Assembly (NCBI GenBank): GCA_020628545.1
Contig: JAHDEX010000032.1
Span: forward strand, 1-46,732
Direction: 5' to 3'
Length of the DNA: 46,732 nucleotides
DNA from: Paracoccaceae bacterium
GTDB lineage: Bacteria; Pseudomonadota; Alphaproteobacteria; Rhodobacterales; Rhodobacteraceae
Shown here piece after piece: positions 9,047-17,753 of this stretch. Position 1 is the stretch's first letter. Every line of letters starts with the position of its first letter. The notes beneath the pieces are model-generated. The model was given only the letters and a program-made list of their open reading frames with translations, searched no databases and had not been told where the DNA came from. Position numbers and translations under genes: made by a program.

Positions 9047-9952
9047 TTGGACTGGGATAAACTCCGAATTTTTCACGCGGTTGCTGATGCCGGGTCTTTG
9101 ACTCATGCCGGTGACACGCTGCATTTGTCGCAATCTGCGGTGTCACGGCAGGTGCGCGCACTGGAAGAAAGCCTCAATACAACGCTGTTTCACCGCCATG
9201 CGCGCGGGCTGATCCTGACCGAACAGGGTGAATTGCTTTTTGATGCGACCAAGTCGATGAACAAACGGCTTGAGGCTGCAGCCGCCCGGATCCGTGACAG
9301 TGAAGAAGAAGTCTTTGGTGAACTGCGGGTCACGACGACAATTGGTTTTGGTACGCTGTGGCTCGCGCCGCGACTTCCCAAACTCTATGAGCAGTATCCG
9401 GATCTGAAGATCGACCTGATGTTGGAAGAACGGGTCTTGGACCTACCGATGCGCGAGGCCGACGTGGCGATCCGCATGAAAGAGCCCAGTCAGGCTGATC
9501 TGATCCGCAAACGGCTAATGTCGGTTCGGATGCGCCTTTATGCGAGCCAGTCGTACCTTGACCAAAATGGCACCGTTACAGACGTTGAGGAAATCGCCAA
9601 TCACCGGTTGATTTGCCAGTCACCCTCCACGCCGCAGGTTTCTGCTGGCGCAACGCTGGTACAACATTTGTTGTCTTATGATGTGCCCAGCATGTTTACG
9701 ATCAACAACTACTTTGGTGTGCTGCAGGGTGTGCTGAATAACCTTGGGATCGGTGTGCTGCCTGATTATGTCACCGAAGATTTCCCGGACCTTATTCGGG
9801 TCTTGCCTGATCTTGAATCGGGAGAGGTGCCGGTGTTCCTCGCCTACCCCGAAGAATTGCGTCAATCGAAGCGAATCGGGGCGTTTCGCGACTTTGTGCA
9901 GGACGAAATTATCGCGCACCGGAAGAAATTGCGCGAGGCTGGCAGCGCTTAG
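9047..9952 (+). CDS. lsrB: LysR-type transcriptional regulator, LsrB/VtlR-like
   Basis: The 301-residue regulator has an N-terminal winged helix-turn-helix (about 4-62) reading LRIFHAVADAGSLTHAGDT then LHLSQSAVSRQVRALEESL, and a LysR substrate-binding domain (about 90-295). From memory, this N-terminus is that of the LsrB (Sinorhizobium)/VtlR (Brucella, Agrobacterium) group, which governs envelope and redox functions and AbcR small RNAs. The start is TTG at 9047: an in-frame stop at 9026-9028 leaves no other start before the conserved DWDKLR, and only a weak purine-rich site precedes it, so translation may be low. It is divergent from the oxidoreductase. A probable small RNA follows at about 10095-10185. 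LysR identity is certain; the subgroup name rests on recall. Confidence 0.8.
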   Translation: MDWDKLRIFHAVADAGSLTHAGDTLHLSQSAVSRQVRALEESLNTTLFHRHARGLILTEQGELLFDATKSMNKRLEAAAARIRDSEEEVFGELRVTTTIGFGTLWLAPRLPKLYEQYPDLKIDLMLEERVLDLPMREADVAIRMKEPSQADLIRKRLMSVRMRLYASQSYLDQNGTVTDVEEIANHRLICQSPSTPQVSAGATLVQHLLSYDVPSMFTINNYFGVLQGVLNNLGIGVLPDYVTEDFPDLIRVLPDLESGEVPVFLAYPEELRQSKRIGAFRDFVQDEIIAHRKKLREAGSA

Positions 9953-10035
9953 GAATTCAGCGAGCGCACCCGCACGCGCAAAAATTCTGCCATGAATTCA
10001 CGCGATTGCATGACTAATGCGCAAAGCTATGCACT

Positions 10036-10058
10036 GCCTGCATATCGGATATGCAGGC
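10036..10058. promoter_or_regulatory. 23-base perfect palindrome after the LysR gene
   Basis: Ten-base arms (GCCTGCATAT / ATATGCAGGC) flank a CGG spacer, followed at 10066-10074 by an AT-rich stretch with a T run. It could be the terminator of the LysR gene, or an operator just upstream of the small RNA promoter. Its perfect symmetry and the gap to the T run leave both open. Confidence 0.5.
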
Positions 10059-10094
10059 GTGTTGGTTAATTTTTCTTGAAACAGCACGGGGGCA

Positions 10095-10185
10095 ATCCTA
10101 CCTCACTCCCAAGGCAGAGGATGCTTCGCGCTCCTCCTCCTTACCTCCCTGTTGGACTTGCCGGGCTTTTGCCCGGCATTTTTTT
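10095..10185 (+). ncRNA. Putative trans-acting small RNA with anti-Shine-Dalgarno motifs (AbcR-like)
   Basis: This stretch lies in a 306-base gap without a gene. It contains a hairpin at 10117-10136 (GAGGA / TCCTC arms), then a pyrimidine-rich segment with CTCCTCCTCC, CCTCCTTA (10136-10143, matching the 16S anti-Shine-Dalgarno core) and ACCTCCC (10143-10149), and a strong intrinsic terminator (10159-10185). Such CUCCU motifs are how AbcR-type RNAs block ribosome binding sites. In Sinorhizobium the AbcR genes adjoin lsrB, and an LsrB-like gene is directly upstream here. A possible -35 TTGAAA at 10076-10081 has a weak -10 17 bases on, so the 5' end is only approximate. The alternative is an attenuating leader of the DUF1194 gene. 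Confidence 0.6.
10159..10185 (+). terminator. Intrinsic terminator
   Basis: A perfect 8-base-pair stem TGCCGGGC / GCCCGGCA closes a TTTT loop and is followed by seven Ts. It is the strongest terminator in the window and marks the 3' end of the putative small RNA. Confidence 0.9.
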
Positions 10186-10258
10186 GCCCTCACCAAAAAA
10201 TCAACTCCCCCATTGATTGTGATTAGACGGGTCGGCGTGTCCGGGGCATCGTGGTGAA

Positions 10259-11059
10259 ATGCGTTTTGTCCTTTTCGCCGCTCTCATCCTTCTGACCCAC
10301 TTCAAAAGCCCGGCGATGGCTCAGGCCGTCGAGGTCGACCTCGAACTGGCGCTTCTTGTCGATGTGTCACGTTCCATGACCGAGCGAGAGCTTGAAATTC
10401 AGCGCCGTGGCTATGCCGAAGCGCTCCGCGACCCTGAGATTTTCGAGGCGGTGCAAACTGGGCTGCTGCAGCGCATCGCGCTGACATACATCGAATGGGC
10501 CGGCGCGCAAGAGGTTGTCGTGTCATGGCAGGTTATCGAAACACAGGACGACCTGAATGCTTTTGCTGACAAGCTTACCGTCAGGTTTGACCCGACCCTT
10601 CGCCGAACGTCCATCTCTGAGGCACTGATCTACGGCACCGAAAGCATCACGGGAAACGCAATCGCGGGTCTACGCAAGGTTATCGATATCTCAGGCGATG
10701 GTCCGAATAACCAAGGCCGCGGGGTCGAGTTTGGCCGCGATACCGCGCTGTCTCACGGGATCACTATCAATGGCCTGCCGCTGATGACGCGCGAAGGAAT
10801 GGGTCAACAATGGCACCTGGAAGATCTCGATATCTATTATGAGACTTGCGTGATCGGTGGCCCCGGCGCCTTTGTTATCCCTGTCTATGACTGGGTGGAT
10901 TTCGCAGGTGCAGTCAAGCGTAAGCTCATCCTCGAGATTGCGGGGCACACGCCTGCTGCCGAGATCCTTCCTGCTCAGGGCTTTGAAAGAAGCCCGCGCG
11001 ACTGCCGCGTTGGCGAAAAAATCTGGCAAAACCGCTCGCGTGAGTTTGGATTCCCATAA
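10259..11059 (+). CDS. DUF1194 family exported vWA-like protein
   Basis: The 266-residue protein has a signal peptide (about 1-21, ending AMA) and a von Willebrand A-like fold. The metal-site motif [11 protein letters not shown] (D-x-S-x-S) is near residue 35, and [13 protein letters not shown] is the later strand with its acidic loop. This matches DUF1194, a family common in Rhodobacterales with no established function. A conserved C-terminal part contains [13 protein letters not shown]. It probably acts in the periplasm in metal-dependent protein binding. The ribosome site is weak. It follows the small RNA terminator and precedes purL by 67 bases on the same strand. Confidence 0.85.
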   Translation: MRFVLFAALILLTHFKSPAMAQAVEVDLELALLVDVSRSMTERELEIQRRGYAEALRDPEIFEAVQTGLLQRIALTYIEWAGAQEVVVSWQVIETQDDLNAFADKLTVRFDPTLRRTSISEALIYGTESITGNAIAGLRKVIDISGDGPNNQGRGVEFGRDTALSHGITINGLPLMTREGMGQQWHLEDLDIYYETCVIGGPGAFVIPVYDWVDFAGAVKRKLILEIAGHTPAAEILPAQGFERSPRDCRVGEKIWQNRSREFGFP

Positions 11060-11126
11060 GGTGCGAATCCGCTCTTCCCCCGCGCCGTGCAATCCCCTAA
11101 ATGCTGGCGCCAACAGGGGAACGCTT

Positions 11127-13286
11127 ATGACAGATCCAGCCATCACCGAAGACGTCATCGCCGCACACGGGTTCACGCCTGATGAGTATGCGGAGGTCAT
11201 CAAGATCCTTGGCCGGGACCCGAACTTTACTGAGATGGGCATTTTCTCGGCGATGTGGAACGAGCATTGTTCTTACAAGTCGTCCAAGAAATGGCTGCGC
11301 ACCCTGCCAACTGAAGGCCCCCAAGTGATCTGCGGTCCGGGTGAAAATGCGGGGATCGTTGATATCGGCGATGGCCAGTGCATCGTCTTCAAGATGGAGA
11401 GCCACAACCACCCCAGCTATATCGAGCCCTATCAGGGGGCTGCGACCGGTGTGGGTGGCATTTTGCGTGACGTGTTCACGATGGGCGCGCGGCCGATTGC
11501 GGCGATGAATGCCTTGAGTTTTGGCGAACCGTCACACCCAAAGACACGTCAGTTGGTCAATGGTGTTGTTGCTGGTGTGGGTGGGTATGGAAACTGCTTT
11601 GGCGTTCCCACCGTGGGTGGGGAAGTCCGGTTTGATAAGTCGTATAACGGGAACTGCCTCGTGAACGCGTTTGCTGCCGGTCTCGCCGATACGGACAACA
11701 TCTTCTATTCGGCGGCATCGGGCGTTGGGATGCCGGTCGTCTACCTCGGCGCCAAGACCGGACGCGACGGCGTTGGCGGTGCGACGATGGCTTCGGCAGA
11801 ATTCGACGACACGATCGAAGAAAAACGCCCAACCGTACAGGTTGGCGATCCGTTTACAGAAAAGCGCCTAATGGAAGCCACGCTGGAATTGATGGCGACG
11901 GGCGCGGTGATTTCAATTCAGGATATGGGGGCTGCTGGCCTGACCTGTTCTGCTGTCGAGATGGGTGACAAAGGTGGGCTCGGCGTGCGGCTTGACCTTG
12001 AGAAGGTGCCGCAACGCGAAGACAACATGACCGCCTACGAGATGATGCTGTCAGAGTCACAGGAACGGATGCTCATGGTTCTCAAGCCTGAGCTGGAGGC
12101 CGAAGCACGCGCCGTCTTTGAGAAATGGGACCTCGACTTTGCGATTGTTGGCGAAACACTTGCGGAAGACCGGTTCCTCATCATGCTGAATGGCGAGGTG
12201 AAAGCCGATCTCCCATTGTCGAAACTGTCATCCACGGCTCCTGAGTATGACCGCCCGTGGGTCGCGACGCCGAAAGCTGCGCCATTTGGTGAGGCGCTGA
12301 CCATCGACCCGATTGAGGGCTTGAAGGCGCTGATCAGTAGCCCGAACTATGCTGCGAAGTCATGGGTTTACGAACAATACGACAGTCAGGTGATGGCCGA
12401 CACCATGCGTGCGCCTGGTGCGGGGTCCGGAATCATTCGCATCCACGGAACTCAGAAGGCCGTTGCCTTTACCAGCGATGTGACCCCGCGCTACGTCAAG
12501 GCGAACCCGGTTGAAGGTGGCAAGCAAGCCGTAGCTGAGGCTTATCGCAACCTAACGGCGGTTGGCGCGAAACCGCTGGCGACAACGGACAACATGAACT
12601 TCGGCAATCCGGAAAAGCCCGAGATCATGGGACAATTTGTCGGTGCGATCAAAGGCATCGGTGCAGCAGTTGCGGCACTTGATATGCCAATCGTGTCAGG
12701 CAACGTGTCACTTTATAATGAGACGGACGGCAAAGCGATCCTGCCGACGCCCACAATTGGCGCCGTCGGTTTGATTGAAGCGCCAGAGCGTGCAATTTTA
12801 GGCACCATGCAGGATGGCGACGTCCTTTTGTTGGTTGGAGAAACGGCAGGGCATCTGGGCCAAAGCGCGCTTTTGGCAGAGGCCTTTGGCCGTACAGAGG
12901 GTGACGCGCCTGTGGTGGATCTGGAAACCGAAAAAGCGCATGGTGATTTCATCCGCGCCAATCACGCCGATATCCCGTGCTGCACAGACCTTTCCGATGG
13001 TGGCTTGGCCCTTGCTGCGTTTGAATTGGCCGAGGCGGCTGGCAAAGGCGTTACCCTCTCGACAGACGATACAGCGCTGCTATTTGGCGAAGATCAGGGC
13101 CGCTATTTGATTGCCTGTTCTGCGGTGCAAGCAGAGCGGATCCAAGTCGCAGCCAAGAGCGCGAATGTGCCCGTCACAAAGGTCGGCACCGCTGGTGGAG
13201 ATGCAATCACTTTCGGCGGCGCAACTGCCGCGCTTGGCACGCTTGTCGCGCTTTATCGCAGCGCCTTTGCAGACGCGGTTGCCTGA
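11127..13286 (+). CDS. purL: Phosphoribosylformylglycinamidine synthase subunit PurL
   Basis: PurL is the ATP-dependent synthetase subunit that converts FGAR to FGAM in purine synthesis, using ammonia from PurQ with PurS. At 719 residues this is the small, three-subunit form, so purS and purQ must be elsewhere. The N-terminal signature [15 protein letters not shown], the ATP-binding stretches ([18 protein letters not shown]) and [19 protein letters not shown] are all present. The frame is open further upstream, but the ATG at 11127 is right: AGGGGA lies about seven bases before it, and [15 protein letters not shown] is the usual N-terminus. bolA and grxD follow. Confidence 0.97.
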   Translation: MTDPAITEDVIAAHGFTPDEYAEVIKILGRDPNFTEMGIFSAMWNEHCSYKSSKKWLRTLPTEGPQVICGPGENAGIVDIGDGQCIVFKMESHNHPSYIEPYQGAATGVGGILRDVFTMGARPIAAMNALSFGEPSHPKTRQLVNGVVAGVGGYGNCFGVPTVGGEVRFDKSYNGNCLVNAFAAGLADTDNIFYSAASGVGMPVVYLGAKTGRDGVGGATMASAEFDDTIEEKRPTVQVGDPFTEKRLMEATLELMATGAVISIQDMGAAGLTCSAVEMGDKGGLGVRLDLEKVPQREDNMTAYEMMLSESQERMLMVLKPELEAEARAVFEKWDLDFAIVGETLAEDRFLIMLNGEVKADLPLSKLSSTAPEYDRPWVATPKAAPFGEALTIDPIEGLKALISSPNYAAKSWVYEQYDSQVMADTMRAPGAGSGIIRIHGTQKAVAFTSDVTPRYVKANPVEGGKQAVAEAYRNLTAVGAKPLATTDNMNFGNPEKPEIMGQFVGAIKGIGAAVAALDMPIVSGNVSLYNETDGKAILPTPTIGAVGLIEAPERAILGTMQDGDVLLLVGETAGHLGQSALLAEAFGRTEGDAPVVDLETEKAHGDFIRANHADIPCCTDLSDGGLALAAFELAEAAGKGVTLSTDDTALLFGEDQGRYLIACSAVQAERIQVAAKSANVPVTKVGTAGGDAITFGGATAALGTLVALYRSAFADAVA

Positions 13287-13366
13287 GCGAGCGCTGCTGG
13301 CGAGCCCTTGCCCTGTCCGCTCACTCTGCCTACCTTCTAAACAAGACATTCAAAGGACGCTTCCGC

Positions 13367-13591
13367 ATGACACCACAGGACATTGAAAAGCTGATCCGTG
13401 CCGCTTTTCCAGATGCGACCATCGAAATTCAAGGTGACGATGGTGTGCATTTCCAAGGTCTTGTGATCGACGAAAGCTTTCGCGGGATGAACCGCATTCA
13501 GCAACAACGCGCCGTAATGGCAGCAATCAAACCGCAAGTCGACAGTGGAGAGATCCATGCACTGGGCCTCACAACCAAGGTGCCTGACTAA
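13367..13591 (+). CDS. BolA family protein
   Basis: This 74-residue protein has the BolA core: an N-terminal helix (IEKLIRAAFPDA), a beta hairpin with the DGVHFQGLVIDESF segment, then MNRIQQQRAVMAAI and the terminal EIHALGLTTKVP strand with its conserved histidine. BolA proteins pair with CGFS monothiol glutaredoxins to handle 2Fe-2S clusters and sense iron. The glutaredoxin gene follows 80 bases downstream on the same strand, so the classic partner pair is intact. It is the short form, closer to the Fe-S trafficking IbaG/BolA2 type than to the morphogene. I give no symbol because the paralogue group is uncertain. Confidence 0.93.
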   Translation: MTPQDIEKLIRAAFPDATIEIQGDDGVHFQGLVIDESFRGMNRIQQQRAVMAAIKPQVDSGEIHALGLTTKVPD

Positions 13592-13671
13592 CACACCCCC
13601 GACCTGTAGCAATCAAACCAACGCGCGACGGCCTTGGCATCAAGGCATTTGATCAACGCAAAGGACAAGAC

Positions 13672-14031
13672 ATGAGCATCGCAGACCAGATCAAAGAAAC
13701 CGTGACCACCAACGATGTGGTTCTCTACATGAAGGGAACTAAGTCCATGCCGCAATGTGGCTTTTCCTCGCGCGTTGCGGGCGTTCTGAACTTCATGGGC
13801 GTCGATTATACAGACGTAAACGTGTTGGCGGACGACACGATCCGTCAGGGCATCAAAGACTATTCTGATTGGCCAACGGTCCCACAGCTATACGTGAAGG
13901 GTGAATTTGTCGGCGGATGTGACATCGTCACTGAGATGACGTTGTCAGGCGAACTTGATACGTTGTTGGAAGAAAACAACGTGGGCTTCGACAAGGCCGC
14001 TGCAGATAAGATCCGCGAGGCAAACGCCTGA
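13672..14031 (+). CDS. grxD: CGFS-type monothiol glutaredoxin
   Basis: The 119-residue cytoplasmic protein carries the single active-site Cys29 in PQCGFSSRV, the WPTVPQLYVKGEFVGGCDI stretch that positions glutathione, and the usual C-terminal helix. It holds a 2Fe-2S cluster with glutathione, alone or as a heterodimer with the BolA protein encoded just upstream, and supplies Fe-S clusters to target proteins. Its last codons (AAC GCC TGA) form one arm of a hairpin whose other arm is the end of convergent zapA, so its 3' end doubles as terminator. Confidence 0.97.
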   Translation: MSIADQIKETVTTNDVVLYMKGTKSMPQCGFSSRVAGVLNFMGVDYTDVNVLADDTIRQGIKDYSDWPTVPQLYVKGEFVGGCDIVTEMTLSGELDTLLEENNVGFDKAAADKIREANA

Positions 14032-14043
14032 TTTCAGGCGTTT
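14022..14043. terminator. Bidirectional terminator built from the stop regions of grxD and zapA
   Basis: Perfect 10-base arms AAACGCCTGA / TCAGGCGTTT with a two-base TT loop span both stop codons. T-rich sequence follows on the plus strand (TTTTC); on the minus strand the arm ends in TTT. Only two bases separate the convergent stops, so termination signal and coding ends coincide. Confidence 0.75.
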
Positions 14044-14441
14044 TCTGCGCGCCCTTCCACCTCGTTGGCGATGGCCTCTGCCCGCGTCGCGATCTGATCC
14101 AGCGCATCGGCAAGGCCTGACGGAATCACTGGCACTTCCACGGGCTCAGCAGGCGCGTGCGCTGATGTGCCTGCGACTTCCAACTCATCGATCCGCGCCT
14201 GCAGGCGCGCCACGCGGCTGTCATGTGAGGTGATCTTCTCTTCGAGGCTCGCCGTTTTATCGGCGAGCATCAGCCCGGCCATCAACAACATCCGTGCTTC
14301 GGGCATGCGCCCGACCTGAGACGAGATGTGTTGCGCTTCTTCATCCAGCATCTTTGCAGCGGTCTGCAGGAAATGTTCCTCACCCTCCTGACAGGCTACA
14401 TCAAAGCTGCGTCCACCGATGGAAATGGCTACCTGGGGCAT
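14034..14441 (-). CDS. zapA: Cell division protein ZapA
   Basis: ZapA crosslinks FtsZ filaments and condenses the Z-ring. The 135-residue protein has the typical N-terminal beta-strand head (VAISIGGRSFDVACQEGEE) followed by the long helix (about 25-95, with LLMAGLMLADKTASLEEK) and an unusual Pro/Ala-rich C-terminal stretch (about 94-115, HAPAEPVEVPVIPSG) before a final helix. Its start overlaps the stop of the upstream coiled-coil gene as TAATG, so the pair is translationally coupled. It converges on grxD with only two bases between stops. Confidence 0.93.
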   Translation of the reverse strand: MPQVAISIGGRSFDVACQEGEEHFLQTAAKMLDEEAQHISSQVGRMPEARMLLMAGLMLADKTASLEEKITSHDSRVARLQARIDELEVAGTSAHAPAEPVEVPVIPSGLADALDQIATRAEAIANEVEGRAENA

Positions 14442-14905
14442 TACGCGTCCTCCGACATCAGCGGTTTCAGGGCTTGGAGAACGGCATCGACTTCGGCCGC
14501 CTCTGATGCCCGTTGCGCTGTCAGCGCCTCTACCTCGGCCATCATCGCACGGTTGATCAATTCCGGATTGGCTGCGCCATCACTGGCAGCGGCCCGCAAC
14601 TGCGCACCGATATCCCGCAGGTCGGCGTTTGACGCGCGCAGTCGCTGCATTTCGGCTTCGAGCGAAGTCACCTGAGATTTGAAGGATGCGACCTGCTCTT
14701 CAAGGTCGTTGATCATGGAATCCTGGCGTGCCTTGAGCGCCTTTACACGCTCTTCGAGTTGGGCATTTGCCGCACGCTCTTCATCAAGTTGCGCCCCGAG
14801 ATCAGGGCCCGAGTCCACGGAAAGCGCGCCGATCCCGTTTTCAATCCGCCCCAAAGCCGCGTTGATGCGTGCTTCCAGAGTGCTGACATCCTTGATGTCG
14901 GTCAT
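14441..14905 (-). CDS. zauP: Coiled-coil protein upstream of zapA, ZauP-like
   Basis: The 154-residue soluble protein is almost entirely coiled coil (about 40-105, with LEERVKALKARQDSMINDLE) and has no membrane segment or catalytic motif. In Caulobacter a coiled-coil protein encoded directly upstream of zapA, named ZauP, forms a complex with ZapA that focuses the Z-ring. Position, one-base TAATG overlap with zapA and architecture all fit that role. Sequence similarity within such proteins is weak, so the name rests mainly on gene order. The 239-base region upstream is shared with divergent tkt and shows no clear structure apart from the operator-like palindrome near tkt. Confidence 0.75.
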   Translation of the reverse strand: MTDIKDVSTLEARINAALGRIENGIGALSVDSGPDLGAQLDEERAANAQLEERVKALKARQDSMINDLEEQVASFKSQVTSLEAEMQRLRASNADLRDIGAQLRAAASDGAANPELINRAMMAEVEALTAQRASEAAEVDAVLQALKPLMSEDA

Positions 14906-15102
14906 CTGCTTCTCCCTCTGCCTTCACGCAGGAATGCCCGCTCCGCGTGACGAATCGTCCCAACTCCCCAAAACACTATGCCAAGAGAGTTGGCCCCGCA
15001 AACCAAGAGAGCGTAATTACGCCAAGTGCTTACACTGCGATATTGATCTTCGCCTTAAGACCGCCGGTGGCCTCTGCTTGAACTTGCGGGGTCGCCTGCT
15101 AT

Positions 15103-15114
15103 GACAGCGCTAGT
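15103..15114. promoter_or_regulatory. AGCGCT-centred palindrome before tkt, candidate LacI-type operator
   Basis: GACAGCGCTAGT lies 30 bases upstream of the tkt start. It shares the AGCGC core and approximate symmetry with GTTAGCGCCAAC before gap (20725-20736) and with sites before gapB. A LacI-family central-carbon regulator such as CceR is a plausible binder. Confidence 0.45.
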
Positions 15115-15144
15115 CTTGAACACCGTCATCGTAGGACCAGGCCA

Positions 15145-17160
15145 TTGGATATTGATGCACTGCGCAGCGCGCACCCCGAACATTGGATGAAAGCAGCAGC
15201 GATCCGCACGCTGACGCTCGACGCCGTTGCCGCCGCAAACTCTGGCCACTCGGGCATGCCAATGGGCATGGCCGACGTTGCGACTGTGCTTTACCAGAAC
15301 CACCTCATGTTTGATCCAAGCGCGCCAGATTGGGCTGACCGCGACCGCTTCATTCTGTCTGCGGGTCACGGATCAATGCTGCTTTATTCGCTGCTCTACC
15401 TCACTGGTTACGAGGATATCACGCTCGATGAAATCAAGGACTTCCGGCAGTGGGGTTCTAAAACGGCGGGTCACCCTGAATACGGCCACGCAAAGGGCAT
15501 CGAAACGACAACCGGACCTCTTGGTCAGGGGATTGCCAACTCTGTCGGTTTTGCGATTGCCGAAGAAATCCAGCGCGCGCGCTGGGGCAAGAACATCATC
15601 AATCACTACACCTATGTCATGGCAGGTGACGGATGCCTGATGGAAGGCGTCAGCCAGGAGGCGATTGGCCTTGCTGGCATGCAAGAATTGTCGCACCTGA
15701 TCGTCTTCTGGGACAACAACAACATCACCATCGATGGTACTGTCGATATGGCCGACAAAACGGATCAGATCGCGCGTTTCCGGGCGTCTGGATGGCATGT
15801 GCAAGAGATCGATGGCCACGACCCGGACGAAATTGATGCAGCCATCGCAGCGGCGAAGAAGGATCGCCGCCCGTCGATGATCGCCTGCAAGACACACATC
15901 GCCCTTGGCCACGCCGCGCAGGACACTTCAAAGGGTCACGGTGCGCTGACAGACCAGGGCCAGTTGGAAGACGCGAAGAAAGCCTACGGTTGGCCACATG
16001 GCCCGTTTGAAATCCCAGCCGACATCAAATCCCAATGGGAAGCGATGGCAGAACGCGGCAAGGCCGCTCACGCAGAATGGAAGGGTCGTTTTGCGAAACT
16101 GTCCGGTGCGAAACAAACAGACTTTCTGCGCACCTACGCGGGTGAAGCGCCTGCCAAGCTCGCCAGTGCGATCCGGGCGTTCAAGAAGCAGGTCAGTGCA
16201 GACGCGCCAACGATGGCAACGCGCAAATCGTCCGAGAAAACATTGGAAGTGATCAATGGGATCATGCCGGAAACGGTTGGCGGCTCTGCCGATCTGACGG
16301 GGTCCAACAATACAAAGACGCCAGACATGGGTGTGTTTCACCCGACTGATCGGAAGGGCCGCTATATCTACTATGGCGTGCGAGAGCACGGCATGGCGGC
16401 TGCGATGAACGGGCTGTCACTGCATGGTGGCGTGAAAGCCTATGGCGGTACCTTCTTTGTTTTCACAGACTACTGCCGTGGCGCTGTGCGCCTGTCCGCA
16501 CTGATGCAGACACCCGTGACCTATGTCATGACACACGACAGTATCGGCGTCGGCGAAGATGGCCCCACCCACCAGCCGGTTGAACATCTCGCCTCCGTCC
16601 GCGCGATGCCGGGACTGAATGTGTTCCGACCTGCAGATACGGTTGAAACCGCTGAAGCGTGGGAGCTCGCCATGGCATCAACCGCGACGCCACACCTTCT
16701 CGCCCTGACCCGGCAAAACCTGCCGACCGTCCGGACCGACCACAAGACAAAGAACCTTTCAGCGCAGGGGGCTTATGTGCTCGCGGATGCCGAGGGCAAA
16801 CGCCGCGCGATCCTGCTCGCGACGGGTTCAGAGGTATCGGTTGCGCTGGACGCAAAGAAGCTTCTCGAAGCGGAGGGGATTGGCACACGTGTCGTCTCCA
16901 TGCCCTGTATGGAGCTTTTTGCGCAGCAAGAGGAATCCTACCGCAAGCGAGTCTTGCCGGCAGGACCTGTTCGCGTTGCCATTGAAGCAGGTGTGCAGCA
17001 AGGCTGGGACCTGTGGCTGACGGGTGAGCGCGGCAGCCACAAGAAAGCGGCTTTCGTCGGCATGGATGGCTTTGGCGCTTCGGCACCGGGCGGCACGCTT
17101 TTTGAAAAATTCGGGATCACGGCGGAGGCTGTCGCAGCCAAGGTCAAAGAGCTGCTGTAG
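15145..17160 (+). CDS. tkt: Transketolase
   Basis: Transketolase moves two-carbon ketol units between sugar phosphates in the pentose phosphate pathway, with TPP and a divalent metal. The 671 residues are full length. Motifs are [17 protein letters not shown] at the N-terminus, [18 protein letters not shown] ending in [10 protein letters not shown] (the TPP/metal site), [14 protein letters not shown], and [19 protein letters not shown]. The start is TTG at 15145, with AGGA about eight bases upstream; [20 protein letters not shown] is the usual N-terminus and no ATG lies before it. Two lipoprotein genes follow within 22 bases and may be read from the same transcript. An AGCGCT palindrome sits just upstream. 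Confidence 0.97.
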   Translation: MDIDALRSAHPEHWMKAAAIRTLTLDAVAAANSGHSGMPMGMADVATVLYQNHLMFDPSAPDWADRDRFILSAGHGSMLLYSLLYLTGYEDITLDEIKDFRQWGSKTAGHPEYGHAKGIETTTGPLGQGIANSVGFAIAEEIQRARWGKNIINHYTYVMAGDGCLMEGVSQEAIGLAGMQELSHLIVFWDNNNITIDGTVDMADKTDQIARFRASGWHVQEIDGHDPDEIDAAIAAAKKDRRPSMIACKTHIALGHAAQDTSKGHGALTDQGQLEDAKKAYGWPHGPFEIPADIKSQWEAMAERGKAAHAEWKGRFAKLSGAKQTDFLRTYAGEAPAKLASAIRAFKKQVSADAPTMATRKSSEKTLEVINGIMPETVGGSADLTGSNNTKTPDMGVFHPTDRKGRYIYYGVREHGMAAAMNGLSLHGGVKAYGGTFFVFTDYCRGAVRLSALMQTPVTYVMTHDSIGVGEDGPTHQPVEHLASVRAMPGLNVFRPADTVETAEAWELAMASTATPHLLALTRQNLPTVRTDHKTKNLSAQGAYVLADAEGKRRAILLATGSEVSVALDAKKLLEAEGIGTRVVSMPCMELFAQQEESYRKRVLPAGPVRVAIEAGVQQGWDLWLTGERGSHKKAAFVGMDGFGASAPGGTLFEKFGITAEAVAAKVKELL

Positions 17161-17182
17161 CAGCGTCCGCGGGGAGATCCGG

Positions 17183-17722
17183 ATGCGCTCTGGTCGCGCG
17201 ACCATGCTATCTGCCGCGCTGCTGCTCATTGGATGTAGCAGCGTCGGCGATGAGCGCGCGGCAAGTGTTCCTGCCGTAAACGCAACGAACGTGCAGACCT
17301 ACGCCAAGAGTGTACTAAATAGCCTCCAGCCCCCGTCCTTCGCTGAAGGGCGAGAGTTCTGCGGATACATCTTTGTCGATGAAAGTGGCAGCCTCGCCCA
17401 TACTGTTGCACGCGGAACTGTGGATTTTTGCGATTATAACGCGGCACCGGCGACGACTGTCGCGAGTTATCACACGCATGGAAATTTCGCTGAAGGCTAT
17501 GATAGTGAGATTCCTTCGGTTGATGATCTTTCGGGAAGTGTTGAGATCGGGTTCGACGACTATCTCGGGACACCTGGCGGCCGTTTTTGGATCAATGGTG
17601 CAAACGGTGTATCTCGTCTGATTTGCGGTCAAGGCTGTTTGAAAAGTGATCCAAACTATCGCCCTGACCTTCTGCTGCCCGTTGACAACCAATACACCTT
17701 GGGTGACCTAAGAAACCTCTAA
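17183..17722 (+). CDS. JAMM-like (DUF4329-type) lipoprotein, first of tandem pair
   Basis: This 179-residue lipoprotein has a lipobox LLIGC (Cys18). The body holds the five residues of a JAMM metalloprotease site: Glu58 in GREFCGYIF, His97 and His99 in SYHTHG, Ser112 and Asp115 in PSVDD. The spacing between HxH and SxxD is 12 residues, a little longer than the classical 7-10. Extra cysteines (FCGY, DFC, CGQGC) may form disulfides, as expected outside the cytoplasm. It resembles DUF4329. The ATG at 17183 is supported by GGGGAG about seven bases upstream; ATG 17204 would spoil the signal peptide. It follows tkt by 22 bases. Substrate unknown; a peptidase or toxin-like activity is inference. Confidence 0.75.
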   Translation: MRSGRATMLSAALLLIGCSSVGDERAASVPAVNATNVQTYAKSVLNSLQPPSFAEGREFCGYIFVDESGSLAHTVARGTVDFCDYNAAPATTVASYHTHGNFAEGYDSEIPSVDDLSGSVEIGFDDYLGTPGGRFWINGANGVSRLICGQGCLKSDPNYRPDLLLPVDNQYTLGDLRNL

Positions 17723-17753
17723 GTGAGTGCGATGAGAAAGGCCGTCAGAGCGA

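Noticed and set aside
10857..11126. N-terminal extension of purL
   Set aside because: The extension overlaps the DUF1194 gene and has no ribosome site; the ATG at 11127 has one and matches the family start.
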